From Antitrichia curtipendula (lineage: Eukaryota; Streptophyta; Bryopsida; Hypnales; Leucodontaceae): DNA of 64,000 nt. Each line of letters opens with the position of its first letter. Positions within the stretch are counted from its first letter, which is position 1. Shown piece by piece: positions 26,101-37,700 of the stretch. A model generated the notes under the pieces. That model saw only the letters and a program-made list of their open reading frames with translations. It had not been told where the DNA came from and ran no database searches. The stretch lies in contig OX579640.1 of the NCBI GenBank assembly GCA_951230915.1, positions 12,854,981 to 12,918,980 on the forward strand, read 5' to 3'. A program made the position numbers and the translations under genes.

Positions 26101-29100
26101 TACATTCATTTGCCTTTATTGAATAATTGCACTCATATTCAGTACATGCGTAATCTTTCCAATATTAAGAATGAAATGAGTTGGTGCTGTACGTAATCAA
26201 ATTAGGCTTACAGAAACATTCCAGACACTTGGTGAATGTGGAACGGGCAACATGCTGATAACTTTTGATTACTTGTTGAATTATTTTGCATTCAGAATCC
26301 TCGTTTCCATTTGTAATTTGTGCGGTTGTTCCTTTGTTCAGACTACTATTATCCTACCACGTGATCCTGCCGTCCTTTTTCTCCATTCCACAGGTGAGTT
26401 CAAAATCATGATGTCGCACACTTTTATCCTTTATCCCCCACAGGACCAAGAAGCCCAAACCGGGCCTCAGGATTATTTTTAGCAGTTTTGAGTAGGTCAT
26501 ATGGAAACTCTTTTCTTTCCAATTGATTGATTGATTGATTCATTCATTCATTGATAAACATATGCAATGTTCTTCACTGATATTGATGATACAAAGTTTG
26601 GTCCCATTTGAATGGTATTTTGCACAGTATGATCAATCAAATTGGCCATTTTATGTTCAGGAATCCTTGGCTAAAAAGAGGGTTATGTTTTTAGATAACC
26701 AATAATGTGTCATAGTCGTGACCTTGTGTATTTCTTGGATTACACAGGAAAGGGAAGAACACATTGCAAGTGCTGAACGAGTTCTTGGCATCCTACAGAC
26801 TAACTTCCCAGACAGTTTTTTTCTCAGGTAGCTTGTTGACACCCTCAGCATTTATGCTCTATGTTTTACACATTCATCAAGCGTCACAACATAACACCCT
26901 CGATGCATGTTCATTGCAGCTTTTACAGGGGTCGTCTGCAAAGGCTTAAGCGGGATTTGACAGGGTCTTTCGATTGTTTTCTGAAACTGGAAGAGGTATG
27001 GTCTTGGATGTAGCAATGTGGCCGACCTTCATACTTGAATAGTTCAACATGACTGACATTTCTCAAGACAGGCCGCATCAATGATACTTCAACCCCTAAT
27101 GCCCAAAGTAGAAACAGGAAGTCCACTTTGGATGCTAATAGTCGATTATAGTAACATTCCAAACTTATTTGTAATGTTCAAATTTGTTGGATATGATTTC
27201 TTCTTACTATTGGTACATGCTGTTACCTTCCTTGAATCTTCCTGAATGATTTACTTCAACCCCCTGAAAATATGGAAGTGGCATTTAGGATTAAGTATGT
27301 CCTCTTTTTGCAGGGACTCAAATTAACGCCTGATTCGAAGTTTTTCAAACTGCGACATGCATGGGTTTATGAACTAGGACTGAGTCACATGTTGCAATTA
27401 GAGGTAACATTAAACCCACTGTGAGCTAGTCACCTTTCTTTGTGGTTACGCAGAACATTTTTATTGTCTTAAAGCAGGTGTGACGAAATTTGAGCTAAAC
27501 TTCATGTTTCATGTACGCAGTGGAAAGCTGCAGAAAAGTACTGGGAAGAGCTGGAAGAAGACAGTGTGTGGTCCAAGGCATTCTTTGCTTACTTGCATGT
27601 AGGCCCTTTTCAGATGAACTGTTTTTTCGTTGCCTGCTGTGAAATGAAAAGGGCTTCTACCTTCGCTTGCCACCTATATTTAAGTGCTTAAGCTCAAAGT
27701 AGACAGCTTAATTCGGAAGCTAATAGTTGATTGTAGTAACATTCAAAACATATTTCCATTTTGTATACATCTAGGGTATGATTTCTTCTTTTTATGGGTA
27801 CATTTAGTTACATTCCTTGCAGTTTCCTGTATAATTTATTTTTAAGTCCTATTGAGATGGAAGCGACCACTTCTACCCATTGGGGCATGTAGGGGTTAAG
27901 GAGTTCACGATCCATCTCTGGAATTTTGACGGACTTGACGTTGGTTCTGGCAACAGGGTGTGTGCCTTGCCATGTGTGGAGAATCCAAGGCCGCTGCTTT
28001 GAGTTTCTCTAAGGTGTGTGAGATTTTCTAACCCTAAGAATACTGTCCTGTATTTTTACAGTCAGCCCTCCATTAGTGTTACGGGTCGGGCGCAGACAAT
28101 ACTGTAACACATATAGAGTATAAACATTTAACACTTATGAAAATTGATCTTGATAATATGTAGCATTTACAAAAATAACATTTATAAGACTTCAAAAGTA
28201 AATATGTAATGTTTATAAAAATTAAAGGATGAAAGTACCAAAAAATATGTGTCATCATTCATCTAAGCTGGTTGAAAGAAAGAATCTATAGTAGTTTGAT
28301 GAGATTCTTCTACATGCCAAGATTGTACTTGCTTTTGAAGTGCTTGGATATTCTTGATGAATCACATGACGCCATTAGGTCTTTGCTCCAAAAATTTCTT
28401 TGAAGTCTCAAGTGCACTGTCAACATCTTTGAATCCCACAAGTTTTTCCAACTTTATCTTAACTTTTTTCCACTTCGTCACTTATGAAAGTCAAATCAAT
28501 GAAGTAGGGAGCTAAACAATTCATATCACTTAACACTTGATAGTGTATATTTTACGGAAGCTCAAATTTCCATAACACATATGAGATTTTAACACTTATG
28601 AGGTAACACTAATGGAGGGCTGACTGTATCTGCCTTTTTGTTACTCAATTCATTTGGAACAACCACTCTTTCTCTCTTTCACATTTGTTTCTGATATCAG
28701 GTTAAAGGACTCATGCGTGGAACAATCTCTGGCCGAGTGTTAGCTGAGGAGCAGTATGCCTTGAGGAAAGTAAGCGGTGCTAGTGCTGCTGCATTTGATT
28801 TCCACGCTTTTATGTGTACTTTTAAAGCCTCTCTTTTCGTTTTGTCGACAATTTGTAACTTAATTGTTGTCTCAACTATTTTGATCTTTGACTATTCCTG
28901 TAATGTCCTTTGCAAACAACGATTTTTAAGGCTGAGGTATGTGTTGCAGGTGAAGGACCATGCATTGGACACAGAGGAGGGAGTGAAAGGTTTGCAGGGA
29001 CAAATTTGTGGAGTCGAGTTCCTCTATCTATGGAATTCTTTTCCTCAGGTAGGTATTCATCGAAATATTCTTCATTGATCATCTACAATGAGCTCAATAG

Positions 29101-31354
29101 ATTTTCACTTTGCCCACGAATACATATCACTAATTAACCTCTATTGCCTAAACTAAAGATAGAAACTTGGAAGCTTGTAGTCGATTATAGTAGCTTTCAA
29201 AACATCAATTTCTTTTGTTCAAAAATGTAGGGCATGATGTGTTCTTTCTATTAGTACATTTAGTTACTTTGAAGCGTTCTTAATTATTTATTTCAACCCG
29301 TATCGATATGGAAGCAGACACTTGGGCACTTAGGGTTAATAGCGGCAGCTTTTTGTGGATGCTCTCTGTTTGTAGATGCCAGCAGAAAAACTGGAAGGTA
29401 TTGTGCACATTGTCGAAGAGGCAGAGACAAGATTGAAAGCACCAGAGAATGAGGCCCTTGGCGACGAACAAGGCTCTGAAGATGAATTTTCAGAGGTTTA
29501 TATCCCACCATTACTGTTATTTTTGATCTGGATATATATAAACTGATGTGGTATAGAATGTGATTTTCGCAGCGAAGAAATTTTCATTTTACCGGTGGAC
29601 ATTTGCAGTTCTTTTTCCTATGGTGTCTGGGTGTTGTCTGATAATTAAATATTGTTCTTACTTCAGGACGATGAAGACGAAACAGCAGACGATGAGCATG
29701 CTTTGTGCAATCTTATCAAAGGCACAGCTTTGCGGGAGCTTGGAAAACTTGACGAGGCTCGTCCATGCCTGGAGTTTGTGAGGTAATCTTAACGTGGATC
29801 CCCCTGTTCTCTCTAAGTGCTCAAATGACCCAAAGTGATTACTTCCATATCTACAGGAGTTGAAGTAAATCATTAGAACGTTTTGAGGAAGGTATCAAAA
29901 TGTACCAACAGAAAGAAGTTATCATACCCTCCATTTTTTGAGTTATAGAAATATGTTTTGAAAGTGTAAAGTTTCAAACATATCGACTATTAACTGCCGA
30001 TTTGAACTTTCTATTTTCAGCTTGGGCAATTTAGGGCATAACCATGAGAGTGTCTTTAGTGAGAAATTCATAAAAGAATGACGTTTTTCAGGGAGACAAC
30101 GTGTTACGTCGAGAACGAGCTATTCTGCATTCCCATGGCGGCATATGAACGTGCATTGCTTCTCATCATCCAACACACAGAGCGAGTCAAAGATGATTCA
30201 AACAGTGCCAGTGATTTTGTCCTTCTACTGGAGGTACGCAAATTGCAAACTTGGCATGAAACAGCCCTTGCTACCTTCGAAACTTGATTTTTTTTATGAA
30301 TGTTGTTTGGAATCTTCTGAATATATTTCTTTGGAATGCAATCCTATGAAATAAGGTAGAAGGTACTGTTTGTGTTTATTTAAGCATTCCAGCACATGCA
30401 GGAGTGATTTTGTGAAATCACTATAAAGCTGTGGAGGTATTACTTTTGGTACAAGAGTCAAATCAAAATTTGGCAAAAATCCTGGATGGTGTAAATATCA
30501 GGGATTCTTTTTCGGGCAGTGCAGAAAGCGATGCAGTTGTTTACATCTCATGAGTTTTGATATCCTCTACTTTCAGGCCAAGAAGGAGCTTGCGTTGGCA
30601 GAAGGCTTCAAACAAGACTACAACTTCTTATGGCGCCTTTTGGGACGTGTGCATGCTGCCCGTGGAGCCATTCAGAATCTCATGGGGGAAGAGGTTTGTG
30701 CTCTTGAAAGTTTTTTTCGCTTTGTTGCAGTTTTAGGGTTTTAGGGGTTGAGAGGTTAGGTTTTAGGGTTCCATCGGTGGTTGTGTACTGTTCATTAGAA
30801 TCCTTGTTTGTGATTGTGGAGCTCCATACCATTCTTGAACCCATTATGTCATCTCCCTTTCTATTTCACGATGCATAAGTAGAGAGCAAACGAACGTGAA
30901 GTCAATGCTTTTATTGTATACAAAATGACTCGATCTTCAGTACCAGTGCTGGAACAACTGTAGGAGGGACCAATGAAGCAAGTTCAAGAATTTTTAGTAA
31001 ACATCAAACTTTTTGTAGATTTGTAAGATCCAGGTTACAAATTAGTGAGCTAATTGCAAGATCGAGGTACCTAATTCTGGCACGTCCCTAAACGTTGCAT
31101 CCCAAAATCTTGCACAAGGAGTAAATACTGATTCTGAGAATGTATCAAACTGATGTCACTTGTAGCGTGTGATTGCCTGAAGAGTTATGAACAAGAATTT
31201 TCTGGCTTAACTTCGATTGTGGGCTGTTCAGAGAAGCACCACCGTTGAAGCAACTGATGACGATGGGGAGTGGAAAGACTCGGAAGATTCAACCGACCCT
31301 TCCGTTGACACTCACGGCGCTCCTACCAGTGACATATTCTTTGATGCATTGTAG
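23175..31354 (+). CDS. TTC39/IML2-type tetratricopeptide repeat protein
   Basis: Belongs to the Iml2/TTC39 family (DUF3808). Yeast IML2 is linked to inclusion-body clearance; the plant role is unknown to me. Exons: 23175-23251, 24330-24638, 24796-24874, 25311-25376, 25507-25699, 26143-26149, 26342-26393, 26748-26827, 26920-26995, 27314-27403, 27521-27598, 27957-28013, 28701-28769, 28950-29048, 29376-29495, 29667-29782, 30092-30233, 30577-30693, 31232-31354, giving 649 residues with consistent phases. Matches to animal TTC39, in order: GKFDEAEAFVEE near the N-terminus, LLPPRLLRLLSVLGF, LLLSYHVI, SAERVL..FP, WVYELG, WSKAFF, LYLWNSFP and a C-terminal TPR-like region with NLIKGTALRELGKLDEA. An acidic loop (about 477-495) precedes the last repeats. 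Five small MITEs and a pogo-like element sit in its introns. Confidence 0.9.
23991..24182 (+). repeat. Dispersed repeat in TPR intron 1 (copy a)
   Basis: About 190 bp beginning TTTAGGGACCCTCATAAAT and ending near CTACCATTCTCCC. It is related to 39351-39540 in the leader intron of the WEB gene; both share CAGCTAGG..CCAT in the middle. No terminal inverted repeats are evident. Confidence 0.55.
25870..26096 (+). mobile_element. Intronic TTAA-type MITE, copy 1
   Basis: One of five related 206-254 bp copies in TPR introns. It carries GTGCCCAAGCTAAAAATAGA near the left and TTAA at the right edge, with the shared core TGACTTCTTCTTTCTGTTGC. It is the most diverged left end (TCAACTTCGAAG). Confidence 0.6.
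26143..26149 (+). other. 7-nt microexon of the TPR gene
   Basis: TACATGC sits between CTCATATTCAG and GTAATC. Exon 5 ends with one extra base (GTAG, donor GTGGCG) and the next exon needs two bases before its first full codon. The microexon supplies exactly this, giving RAPVVHALLLSYHVI. That aligns without gaps to the animal TTC39 stretch between the PPR-type motif and the YH motif. Without it the frame cannot pass from 25699 to 26342. Confidence 0.7.
26521..26554. repeat. Compound (GATT)n(CATT)n microsatellite
   Basis: Four GATT-type units followed by three CATT units in an intron of the TPR gene. Confidence 0.8.
27089..27294 (+). mobile_element. Intronic TTAA-type MITE, copy 2
   Basis: 206 bp. 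Left end TCAACCCCTAATGCCCAAAG; right end read inward TTAATCCTAAATGCCACTTC. Core as in copy 1. Confidence 0.7.
27680..27899 (+). mobile_element. Intronic TTAA-type MITE, copy 3
   Basis: 220 bp. The left end has lost the CCCCTAA block (TTAAGTGCTTAAGCTCAAAG); right end read inward TTAACCCCTACATGCCCCAA. Confidence 0.65.
28059..28626 (-). mobile_element. Deleted pogo-like (Tc1/mariner) element
   Basis: Perfect 24-bp terminal inverted repeats beginning CAGTCAGCCCTCCATTAGTG are flanked by TA on both sides (28057-28058 and 28627-28628). TA targets and CAGT termini are typical of pogo/Tigger elements. The 568-bp body holds only the end of a transposase frame on the - strand. It lies in the intron 28014-28700 of the TPR gene, and the flanking exons join in frame, so it is spliced out with the intron. 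Confidence 0.85.
28263..28455 (-). pseudogene. C-terminal remnant of a pogo-like transposase
   Basis: The - strand reads about 60 codons containing SALETSKKFLEQRP, an in-frame stop, then NIQALQKQVQSW and the ending QTTIDSFFQPA with a stop at 28263-28265. A leucine-rich stretch followed by a TTI/L-D-x-FF tail is typical of the end of pogo/Tigger DDE transposases. The catalytic domain and DNA-binding domain are absent. Confidence 0.7.
29134..29339 (+). mobile_element. Intronic TTAA-type MITE, copy 4
   Basis: 206 bp with both ends preserved: TTAACCTCTATTGCCTAAAC on the left and TTAACCCTAAGTGCCCAAGT read inward from the right. This copy and copy 2 best define the family. Confidence 0.7.
29789..30042 (-). 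mobile_element. Intronic TTAA-type MITE, copy 5 (inverted)
   Basis: The same family in the opposite direction. The + strand reads CTAAGTGCTCAAATGACCC near 29813 and CTTGGGCAATTTAGGGCATA near 30021. The left edge is uncertain because about 20 bp of unrelated sequence separates TTAA from the recognisable terminus. Confidence 0.6.
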
Positions 31355-31941
31355 GACATTGTTTGAGCACTTGTATGACACAACATTCTTGAATGGGAAG
31401 GTGAGGGTCCTCCCTCTTCGATATAATCACTATAACAAAAATATATTCGAGTTACAATGCATGGGCAAGCTTGCATTCATGATGTTCTATAGTGAAATGA
31501 GCCTTGGTTCTTAGAAAGCAAAGGGTCTCCAGAATGTTACGGTCAAGAATGTTACGGAGGTGCTTCCATTCAATTTATTGTATTTATTGTATTTATTGTA
31601 TTTATTGTGCACATTGTGTGATTATTGATAGAAATTGACCATAAATCCTCTTCATCCATAGGAATGTTGAGGACTTGCCTCTCAACACACTTGAAAAAGG
31701 AATCCAAATGCTCTTTTATACAATCTCAAGAGAGAGGTACCAAAATCTACAAGAACATATGTGTTGGTTAGTTATAGTCATGCATGTAGTATCTTTTCAG
31801 GTTGTTTATGATGAATTAGGTTGTATCTTTCTCCACTATTCTAAACTATTGAAGAACTTGTATCTTGGTGTGCAACCATGAGATGATTTTTGTGTTTGTA
31901 TTTTAGATTGGGTCCCTTAGAAGAAAGGAGGAAGTGTGTGT
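31355..31941 (+). other. TPR gene 3' flank
   Basis: About 31355-31560 has genic composition and is probably the 3' UTR. A (TTTATTGTA)4 microsatellite lies at 31573-31608. No further gene is recognised. Confidence 0.5.
31573..31608. repeat. 9-bp tandem repeat, four units
   Basis: TTTATTGTA repeated four times, just after the last exon region of the TPR gene. Confidence 0.85.
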
Positions 31942-32122
31942 TGGTTAAGGAAGTAGTGCAAGATCAAGGCAATGTATGGGTTTGGGAAGTAAGTTGCCAA
32001 GTGGACTTGTCCCTTAGAAAAATTAGATTAATAGTAGAAGACTTTGTGAGTCTCTAATTAGTTATTAAATTGATTAGAATGTACACTATACTTGATCTTA
32101 GCCATAAAGGCCAAGAAAGGTT
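31942..32122 (-). pseudogene. Decayed full-length U2 snRNA copy
   Basis: The - strand starts AACCTTTCTTGGCCTTTATG followed by GCTAAGATCAAGTATAGTG, against the known plant U2 start ATACCTTTCTCGGCCTTTTG then GCTAAGATCAAGTGTAGTA. Similarity continues through an AATTTAATAACT block (stem IIa region), TATTAATCTAATTTTTCTAA (Sm-site region) and TTGCACTACT near the 3' end, so nearly the whole RNA length is represented. The branch-point pairing sequence GTAGTA is changed to ATAGTG and many G-to-A and C-to-T changes are present. I see no upstream sequence element like CCCACATCG. It is a pseudogene, not a working U2 gene. Confidence 0.65.
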
Positions 32123-33788
32123 TGCAATTCATTCCTTATTGAGTCTTTTTTGTGCCCATAATGGATCTTATTTTTATTTTTATTTAGTTCTATTTTTTCT
32201 TTTTAGAATATCCTTCTGAAACATAATAAATCACATTAAAAATAAATGGAAATTTTCCAAGGTTTTTTTTTTTAGTTTCATTCATAATTTTCCTTTTGTC
32301 TTTTCTACTTGCAAAGTTTAACAATGACAAGTTGATGAATTATTTTGCATGCATTTCCAAAACTCTTCAGTGTTGTACAAGTAAACCCGCACAATTTAAA
32401 ATTGACAATTACATCAATATCAAGAGTCATCTCCAAACTTCTTACTTAAAACTAGGTTCTCAACTACAATTGAATATTGCATGACATTAACATGACAATT
32501 CAAAATGTTACAAAGTGGGGATCACATGTGGCAAGTCAGCATTTGGTACCGACTCATTAGGATTGAGGTCTAAGAGTATTATTTTGTATTCTCTTTATAC
32601 ATTTGAATGATTGTATGACATTATTTAGTGATGCAAATGACTTTCCTTCATATTATAGTAGAAGCAAAATGTTTTAAGCTTGTTTGATGTTGAATATTTA
32701 ACAAACACATTAAGTAGTTGGCAATGTAAGTTGTGGGCCACTTTATACTCAAGACCAAGTCAAGAAAAGAATAGGTTCTAAGTACTCCCAAGTGAATTTA
32801 GTACATAGTGTGGGATTACTCTAAGCACTAAACACTTAACTAATGAGAGTGTTCAAAAGTTTTTATTAGCTTAGCCCTAAGTATAAAGTGGCCTTTAGAC
32901 TAATCATTTGCCATTGTTGGTGACAAAAAAAAAAAAAAATTCAAAAGTTTGACATTAATTCTGGAAGGACCATCAATTTCAAGCCTCACTATCTATTACT
33001 CTATTTGTTCTCATTCTTTAACTAGATATTAAATGGAAATTTTTAATTTAAATTCAGAGATGAAATCATATGTGTACTTTAAGTCATAAAATTTTCAAAC
33101 TTTATGAAGAAAATTTGAAATTAGTTAATTGTGAGTATTTTTTATAAAAAAATGAAGAAAACCATATTAAATACAAAACATAATTGAAAAATCTGAACTT
33201 TTCACCATAGATGTATATTATAGTGTATACAACATGGTATAAACCAAAGTTACCAAATCACTCTAAAATTAAAAAATGTTGATCCAATGCACAATTCATA
33301 GATTAGAAACTATCGTGATGGTGCATCTACTAGGGGACTCCATAGATTTGCATGGTAAAAACATAGATTTTGTAATAAATTAACATTACCATCCACTGAA
33401 TTTCCACCAAAAAAATTAAATTAGATCTAAGATGGTTCACTTTACATTAATTTAGTATTCACCATAAACAATAATTGTCAACTAACTAAGTATTAGGGTG
33501 AGTTACATGATAGGATAAATAACACTTTAGGTACCATAACACTAAATTTTATTATTTATTTAGTATAGTTGGTCAATTCAATCCCTCAACTAGTTGGAAA
33601 TCAATAGCATTCAAGAACAACAAATTATTAAAGACTTTTCGTGAACAACAATGCATTTAGGCTTCTCATAAGGTGCCTTAGGTGTTGTTACATGGCATAG
33701 ACAAATTGGAAATGTACATGTATTCATAGAACAAGACCCAACATTTAAAAACACTCCATGACATGTTTAGAACGAAAATAAGTATTGC
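32123..33788. other. AT-rich intergenic DNA with repeat fragments
   Basis: No gene. About 32960-33240 is related to 54826-55090 (shared words such as TTTCAAGCCTCAC and AGAGATGAAAT), so it is a fragment of a dispersed element. Confidence 0.5.
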
Positions 33789-34020
33789 TTAACCCCTTAG
33801 CTCTTTAAATCCTTACTTAAATTATTGCATATTTTTATTTATATCTTTACAAACATATATTATTTACCTCAATTTCATCATTAAAAAAGTTTTTTTTTTA
33901 AAGAAGTCAAACATTGGTTTAGATGAATCAAAAGTTTTGTGGTTGAAAAATCCCTTAGAACCTCTCTAGTCAACATCAAGATTTTGGACATCAGAATGCT
34001 AAGGGGTTAATCTGTAACTT
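33789..34020. mobile_element. 232-bp TTAA-flanked MITE
   Basis: The left end is TTAACCCCTTAGCTCT and the right end read inward is TTAACCCCTTAGCATTCTGA. It has no coding capacity. It belongs with the other TTAA/CCCC-terminus elements of the window. Confidence 0.65.
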
Positions 34021-34275
34021 AAGTTAAGTTTCTTGTTTGTTTTGTATCTTTTGTTTGTTACATTGAAATCTCCAAAATCACACATCCCTTGGTCGCATTC
34101 TTGGTACTGTCAAAAAGCCCTCAGCTAGGAGGGTTTGTGGGCTTTGTTTTGTGGCATTTGCATTTGTGAGTTATTAAATTTCGAAGTTTTTATGAATTAT
34201 TATGAATTAAAATATTAAAAAAATAGGAAATTACTCGTACTTTTATTTTGACTGGCAACAGCACATGGCACACTG
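34021..34275 (-). repeat. Reverse-oriented partial unit of the 5-8.6 kb array
   Basis: GCTTTGTTTTGTGGCATTTG and a reverse copy of the unit start (TGGCAACAGCACATGGCACA) show that this is the same repeat family as 5190-8603, in the opposite orientation. It directly follows the 33789-34020 MITE and adjoins the 3' flank of the WEB gene. Confidence 0.6.
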
Positions 34276-34775
34276 ATGTAATTTACAGAAGGACTGAGAG
34301 TTGGATCAAGAGATAGAACCACAGCTACAAACAGCAGAACCAGAACTCTTCCAAAACACGCTAGAAAACCATTTCATTAATACAACGATGTAATACTTCC
34401 CAAAACATCAAAAAAATTGATGATACAACGCACCTTCGGAAAGGTAGCATGGACGGCATCTCTAGACGCCTTGAAAGCCAGCCTGCCAGTCTCTTTTCAT
34501 TCCTCTACGAACCCAGCTAGGTGGCTACGCAATTGTGGCTGCAACCCTACCACTGAGGATCCTCTCCACCATGGAGACAGGGCCATCAATTATCTTACAG
34601 CTACATGTGCCAGCAAAACTCACGTCTTCGTTTACAATGTCAAGTCTGGCGAGGAAAGGAAGACCTTTGCAAGTGGGAACCCGAAGATTTAGACATTCTC
34701 ATCAGACCCACTGCAAACGTGGTCAGGGAGTTAAGTAGAAACTCACGATGATCATGAGACAGTAGTAGCCACATA

Positions 34776-37700
34776 TTACTTCGGCCCTGTATCTTTCTTC
34801 TTCACAAAGTAGGACCCGATCTTGGATGAGAATCTGGCCTTCTTTTGCTTCTCCTCAGATGGCAGCTTGATGGACAGAACCTCCGCTAGCGACTCGTTGG
34901 CGGGCTGGGACGGCGAGCTTGGGCTTGCAAAAGTGGCAAATGAGAACGACGCGTGCAAAGGGCTGCTGGTTTGGGAGTTTCCAGAAACGGGACTGACCAT
35001 GTAGCCTTGCCGGTCCCCTACACCGTTGCTGGGACTGGCCATGGGAGCGATCAGACCCCCGTTGTGACCCCCGTTGTGACCCCCGTTGAGAGCGTGGTGA
35101 TGCTGGAGCCTGCGCTCTCCTCTTTGGTTACGAAGCATCCCTTCTATTGCGAACTTGGCTTGTTCAGCTTCTTCCCGTTTCCTCCAGGCTTCGTTGAGCT
35201 CTGCACGACTGGCGTCAATGTCTCTCTTCGCCAACTCCAACTTGCTCTGCGTCTCTTTCTCACCCGCTTTGGCCGCCTCTACCTGGCCAACCCAGTTCAT
35301 ACATCCACCACATAAGCTACAGGTGCTGTGACAGATCGGATGTCTCGAATCTTGGAGTGTCTGAATTAAGAGACCCTCATACTATAACCAGGACGACACA
35401 GGATTTTAACATAGAAAAATATACACTAAATGATACTTTGAACTATTAAATGTACTCAAATTACACACTCATTAAGGTAACGAGACCAGCACCTGTGCCA
35501 TCGCCATCGCTACGCGCTTGCTGGCCAATTCTTCCACCTCACGTGCCTTTCTTTTCAAGGCTTGATACTCCTCGTGAGGGATCGTCACGTCAGCTCCGGG
35601 CTCCTTGACCTCTGCCTCTGCTTCTGCCTCTGCCTCCGCATCAGGCTCATGTGTCCTGATCTTTCCCTGGAAGTCACATCGAACATCAGAATGGACTTCC
35701 TACATAGGTCCATTGCTAAACAGATACCCTAGTCTTTGCAAACACTAGTATCACCAAGATGCTTGAAGATTCACTGGAGACTTCTTTGTGGGTGCTGCAC
35801 AACCGCATCATGCGATACCACGTCTCTACAAGAATGTCTGTTAGCTTTGAGCGTGATTGAGATCACAACATCTCAAAAAGTAGCGGGACCTAAAAGCAAA
35901 CGACTGACCTGTGAAAGAGCGTTCTCCTCACTTGCTTTCACAACCTCCACCTCTAAAAGGGCTGCCTGCAGTTTTGATTCTATCGTCTCAAGGTGAGACC
36001 TTGCTTGCTCCAACTCTTGCTTCGCAGCCTCTGCTTCCTCCTTTGCTGAGGCAGACGACATCTTTAATTCCTCCACTTCCTCCGTCAACTATTTCAATGT
36101 CCAACAACAAACAATTCAGTAATAGCTCACTAAAATTAACTCCATCGAAGTAGAAAATCTCTGGTATTGATGGAACTTGCCTAATACAAGAACCTAATCG
36201 CGTCCTGAATACATGCGCTATAAGTGGACCCAACAGACCTTGGTCGAAGTTTCAGATAATGTCGACACTTGCTCCCTCAGCTTGGCCTCTTCTGACACAG
36301 CAGCCTCCCATTCCGTCCTCATCTGAGTCATCTCCATTTCAATTGACTCCTCTTTCTCAGCCAACGCAGTTTCTCCCTCCTCTCTCACAGATTCTATCTC
36401 TGCACGTGCATTCTTCACTTCGGCTCGCAAAGATGCCATGGAAGCGGATATGGTCCTCTCCGATTCCACTAACTTTTTCAGCTTCGCATTAGCTTCGTCT
36501 AAGTCAATTTTATATGCCCTTGCCTGCAAAAAAGACTCAATGGACGTCAATGATGATCACTGAAGGAAATTGCTTCCCAAGGAGAATATGCTGTGCGCAT
36601 CACTTTACAAAAGAACCCAACCTGCGCAGCAAATAAGTCTCACAAAAACAGGATAAAGCATATGTGTGAGTACCTTGTCGACGACCTTTGAAGCATCTTC
36701 CAGTTCTATTCTCATTCTTTGGAGTTTCAGGCTGTAATCTGTAAACGCGGCCTTGGCTCGTGATTCACCTTCCTTGGTAGTCGCCAGTTCAGCTGTCAAA
36801 GCCTCCAACTCAACGGAAGACGTAGCAACTATTCCACTGGCCATCTCTTCAGCTTGTCTTACTTTCGACAACTCCGTACTCACACTCTCAAGCTCAGCTT
36901 TAGTCGTCATGTACAACTCTCTCAATTGCCCCTCAGAGTCCTTGACAACCACAAGCTCGGCCTTCAGAGCCTCAACCTCCGACCGCAAGTCATCAACCAG
37001 CTTGCTTAACTCCTGTTCGGATTCCCTCACAATGGTAAGTGCAGTGTTGAGGGACAGCAACTCCTCGTTCGATTCGGCTGCAACTTTAGCGGCCTTCTCT
37101 TCACTCTCTTTCATCAGTGCAACCTGCGCTCGTAGCTCCTCCGTCACTGTCATTGTGTCACCTAATTTTCGCTCTGCTTCCTTGGCTCCTTTCAGCTCAC
37201 CCCGAACATTGTCTAAAGCTGCTCTCAGGACACTGGCCTCCTCAGCCTCCTCTCTGGCAGCTGCGAGCTCTACCTCAGCCTTCATCCTGGCTGCCGTGGC
37301 TTTCTCTAGGTGCTCGTTCGTCGCCATCAACTCCATGGTGAGCTCGTCCATTACTGCCGGATCCACAGTGTCTACCTCTCTGGAACCGGATTGAGGACCG
37401 CCAAATTGAAATACTACCAGATCAGCCTGCAATCTCCCAATCTCTTCCTTCAACTCCTGAATTTGCCTCCCAGAGCCAACTAGATCGTTTTGGAGTTTCC
37501 CAATCTCTTCTCTCTGCTTTGCGAGCTCTATCAACGCAACACTCTGCTCAGAATGCAACTTTTCAATCTCTTCTCTAGCTGCTTCCAACTCATTCGGGAT
37601 TTCTGGGATCTCCCGAGGCTGCTGAGACGCATTGCCCAATTGTTCCTGGAGGTTCAAAATTTCCTGTTTGGCACTGGCAAGCTCGTTTCCATGCTGTCCC

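Noticed and set aside
26342..26393. Reading TPR exon 7 as TTIILPRDPAVLF
   Set aside because: The frame one base later gives LLLSYHVILPSFF, which matches the TTC39 family and links to the next exon in phase.
26828..26936. Acceptor TTTTACAG just before GGGTCGTCTG in the TPR gene
   Set aside because: The acceptor 17 bases upstream (ending at 26919) gives a product with the family's spacing before the GR motif; the later one would delete residues.
36753..37394. A 213-codon frame on the + strand
   Set aside because: It is the antisense shadow of the WEB coiled-coil exon, rich in Ser and Ala because the sense strand encodes Glu, Ala and Leu codons.
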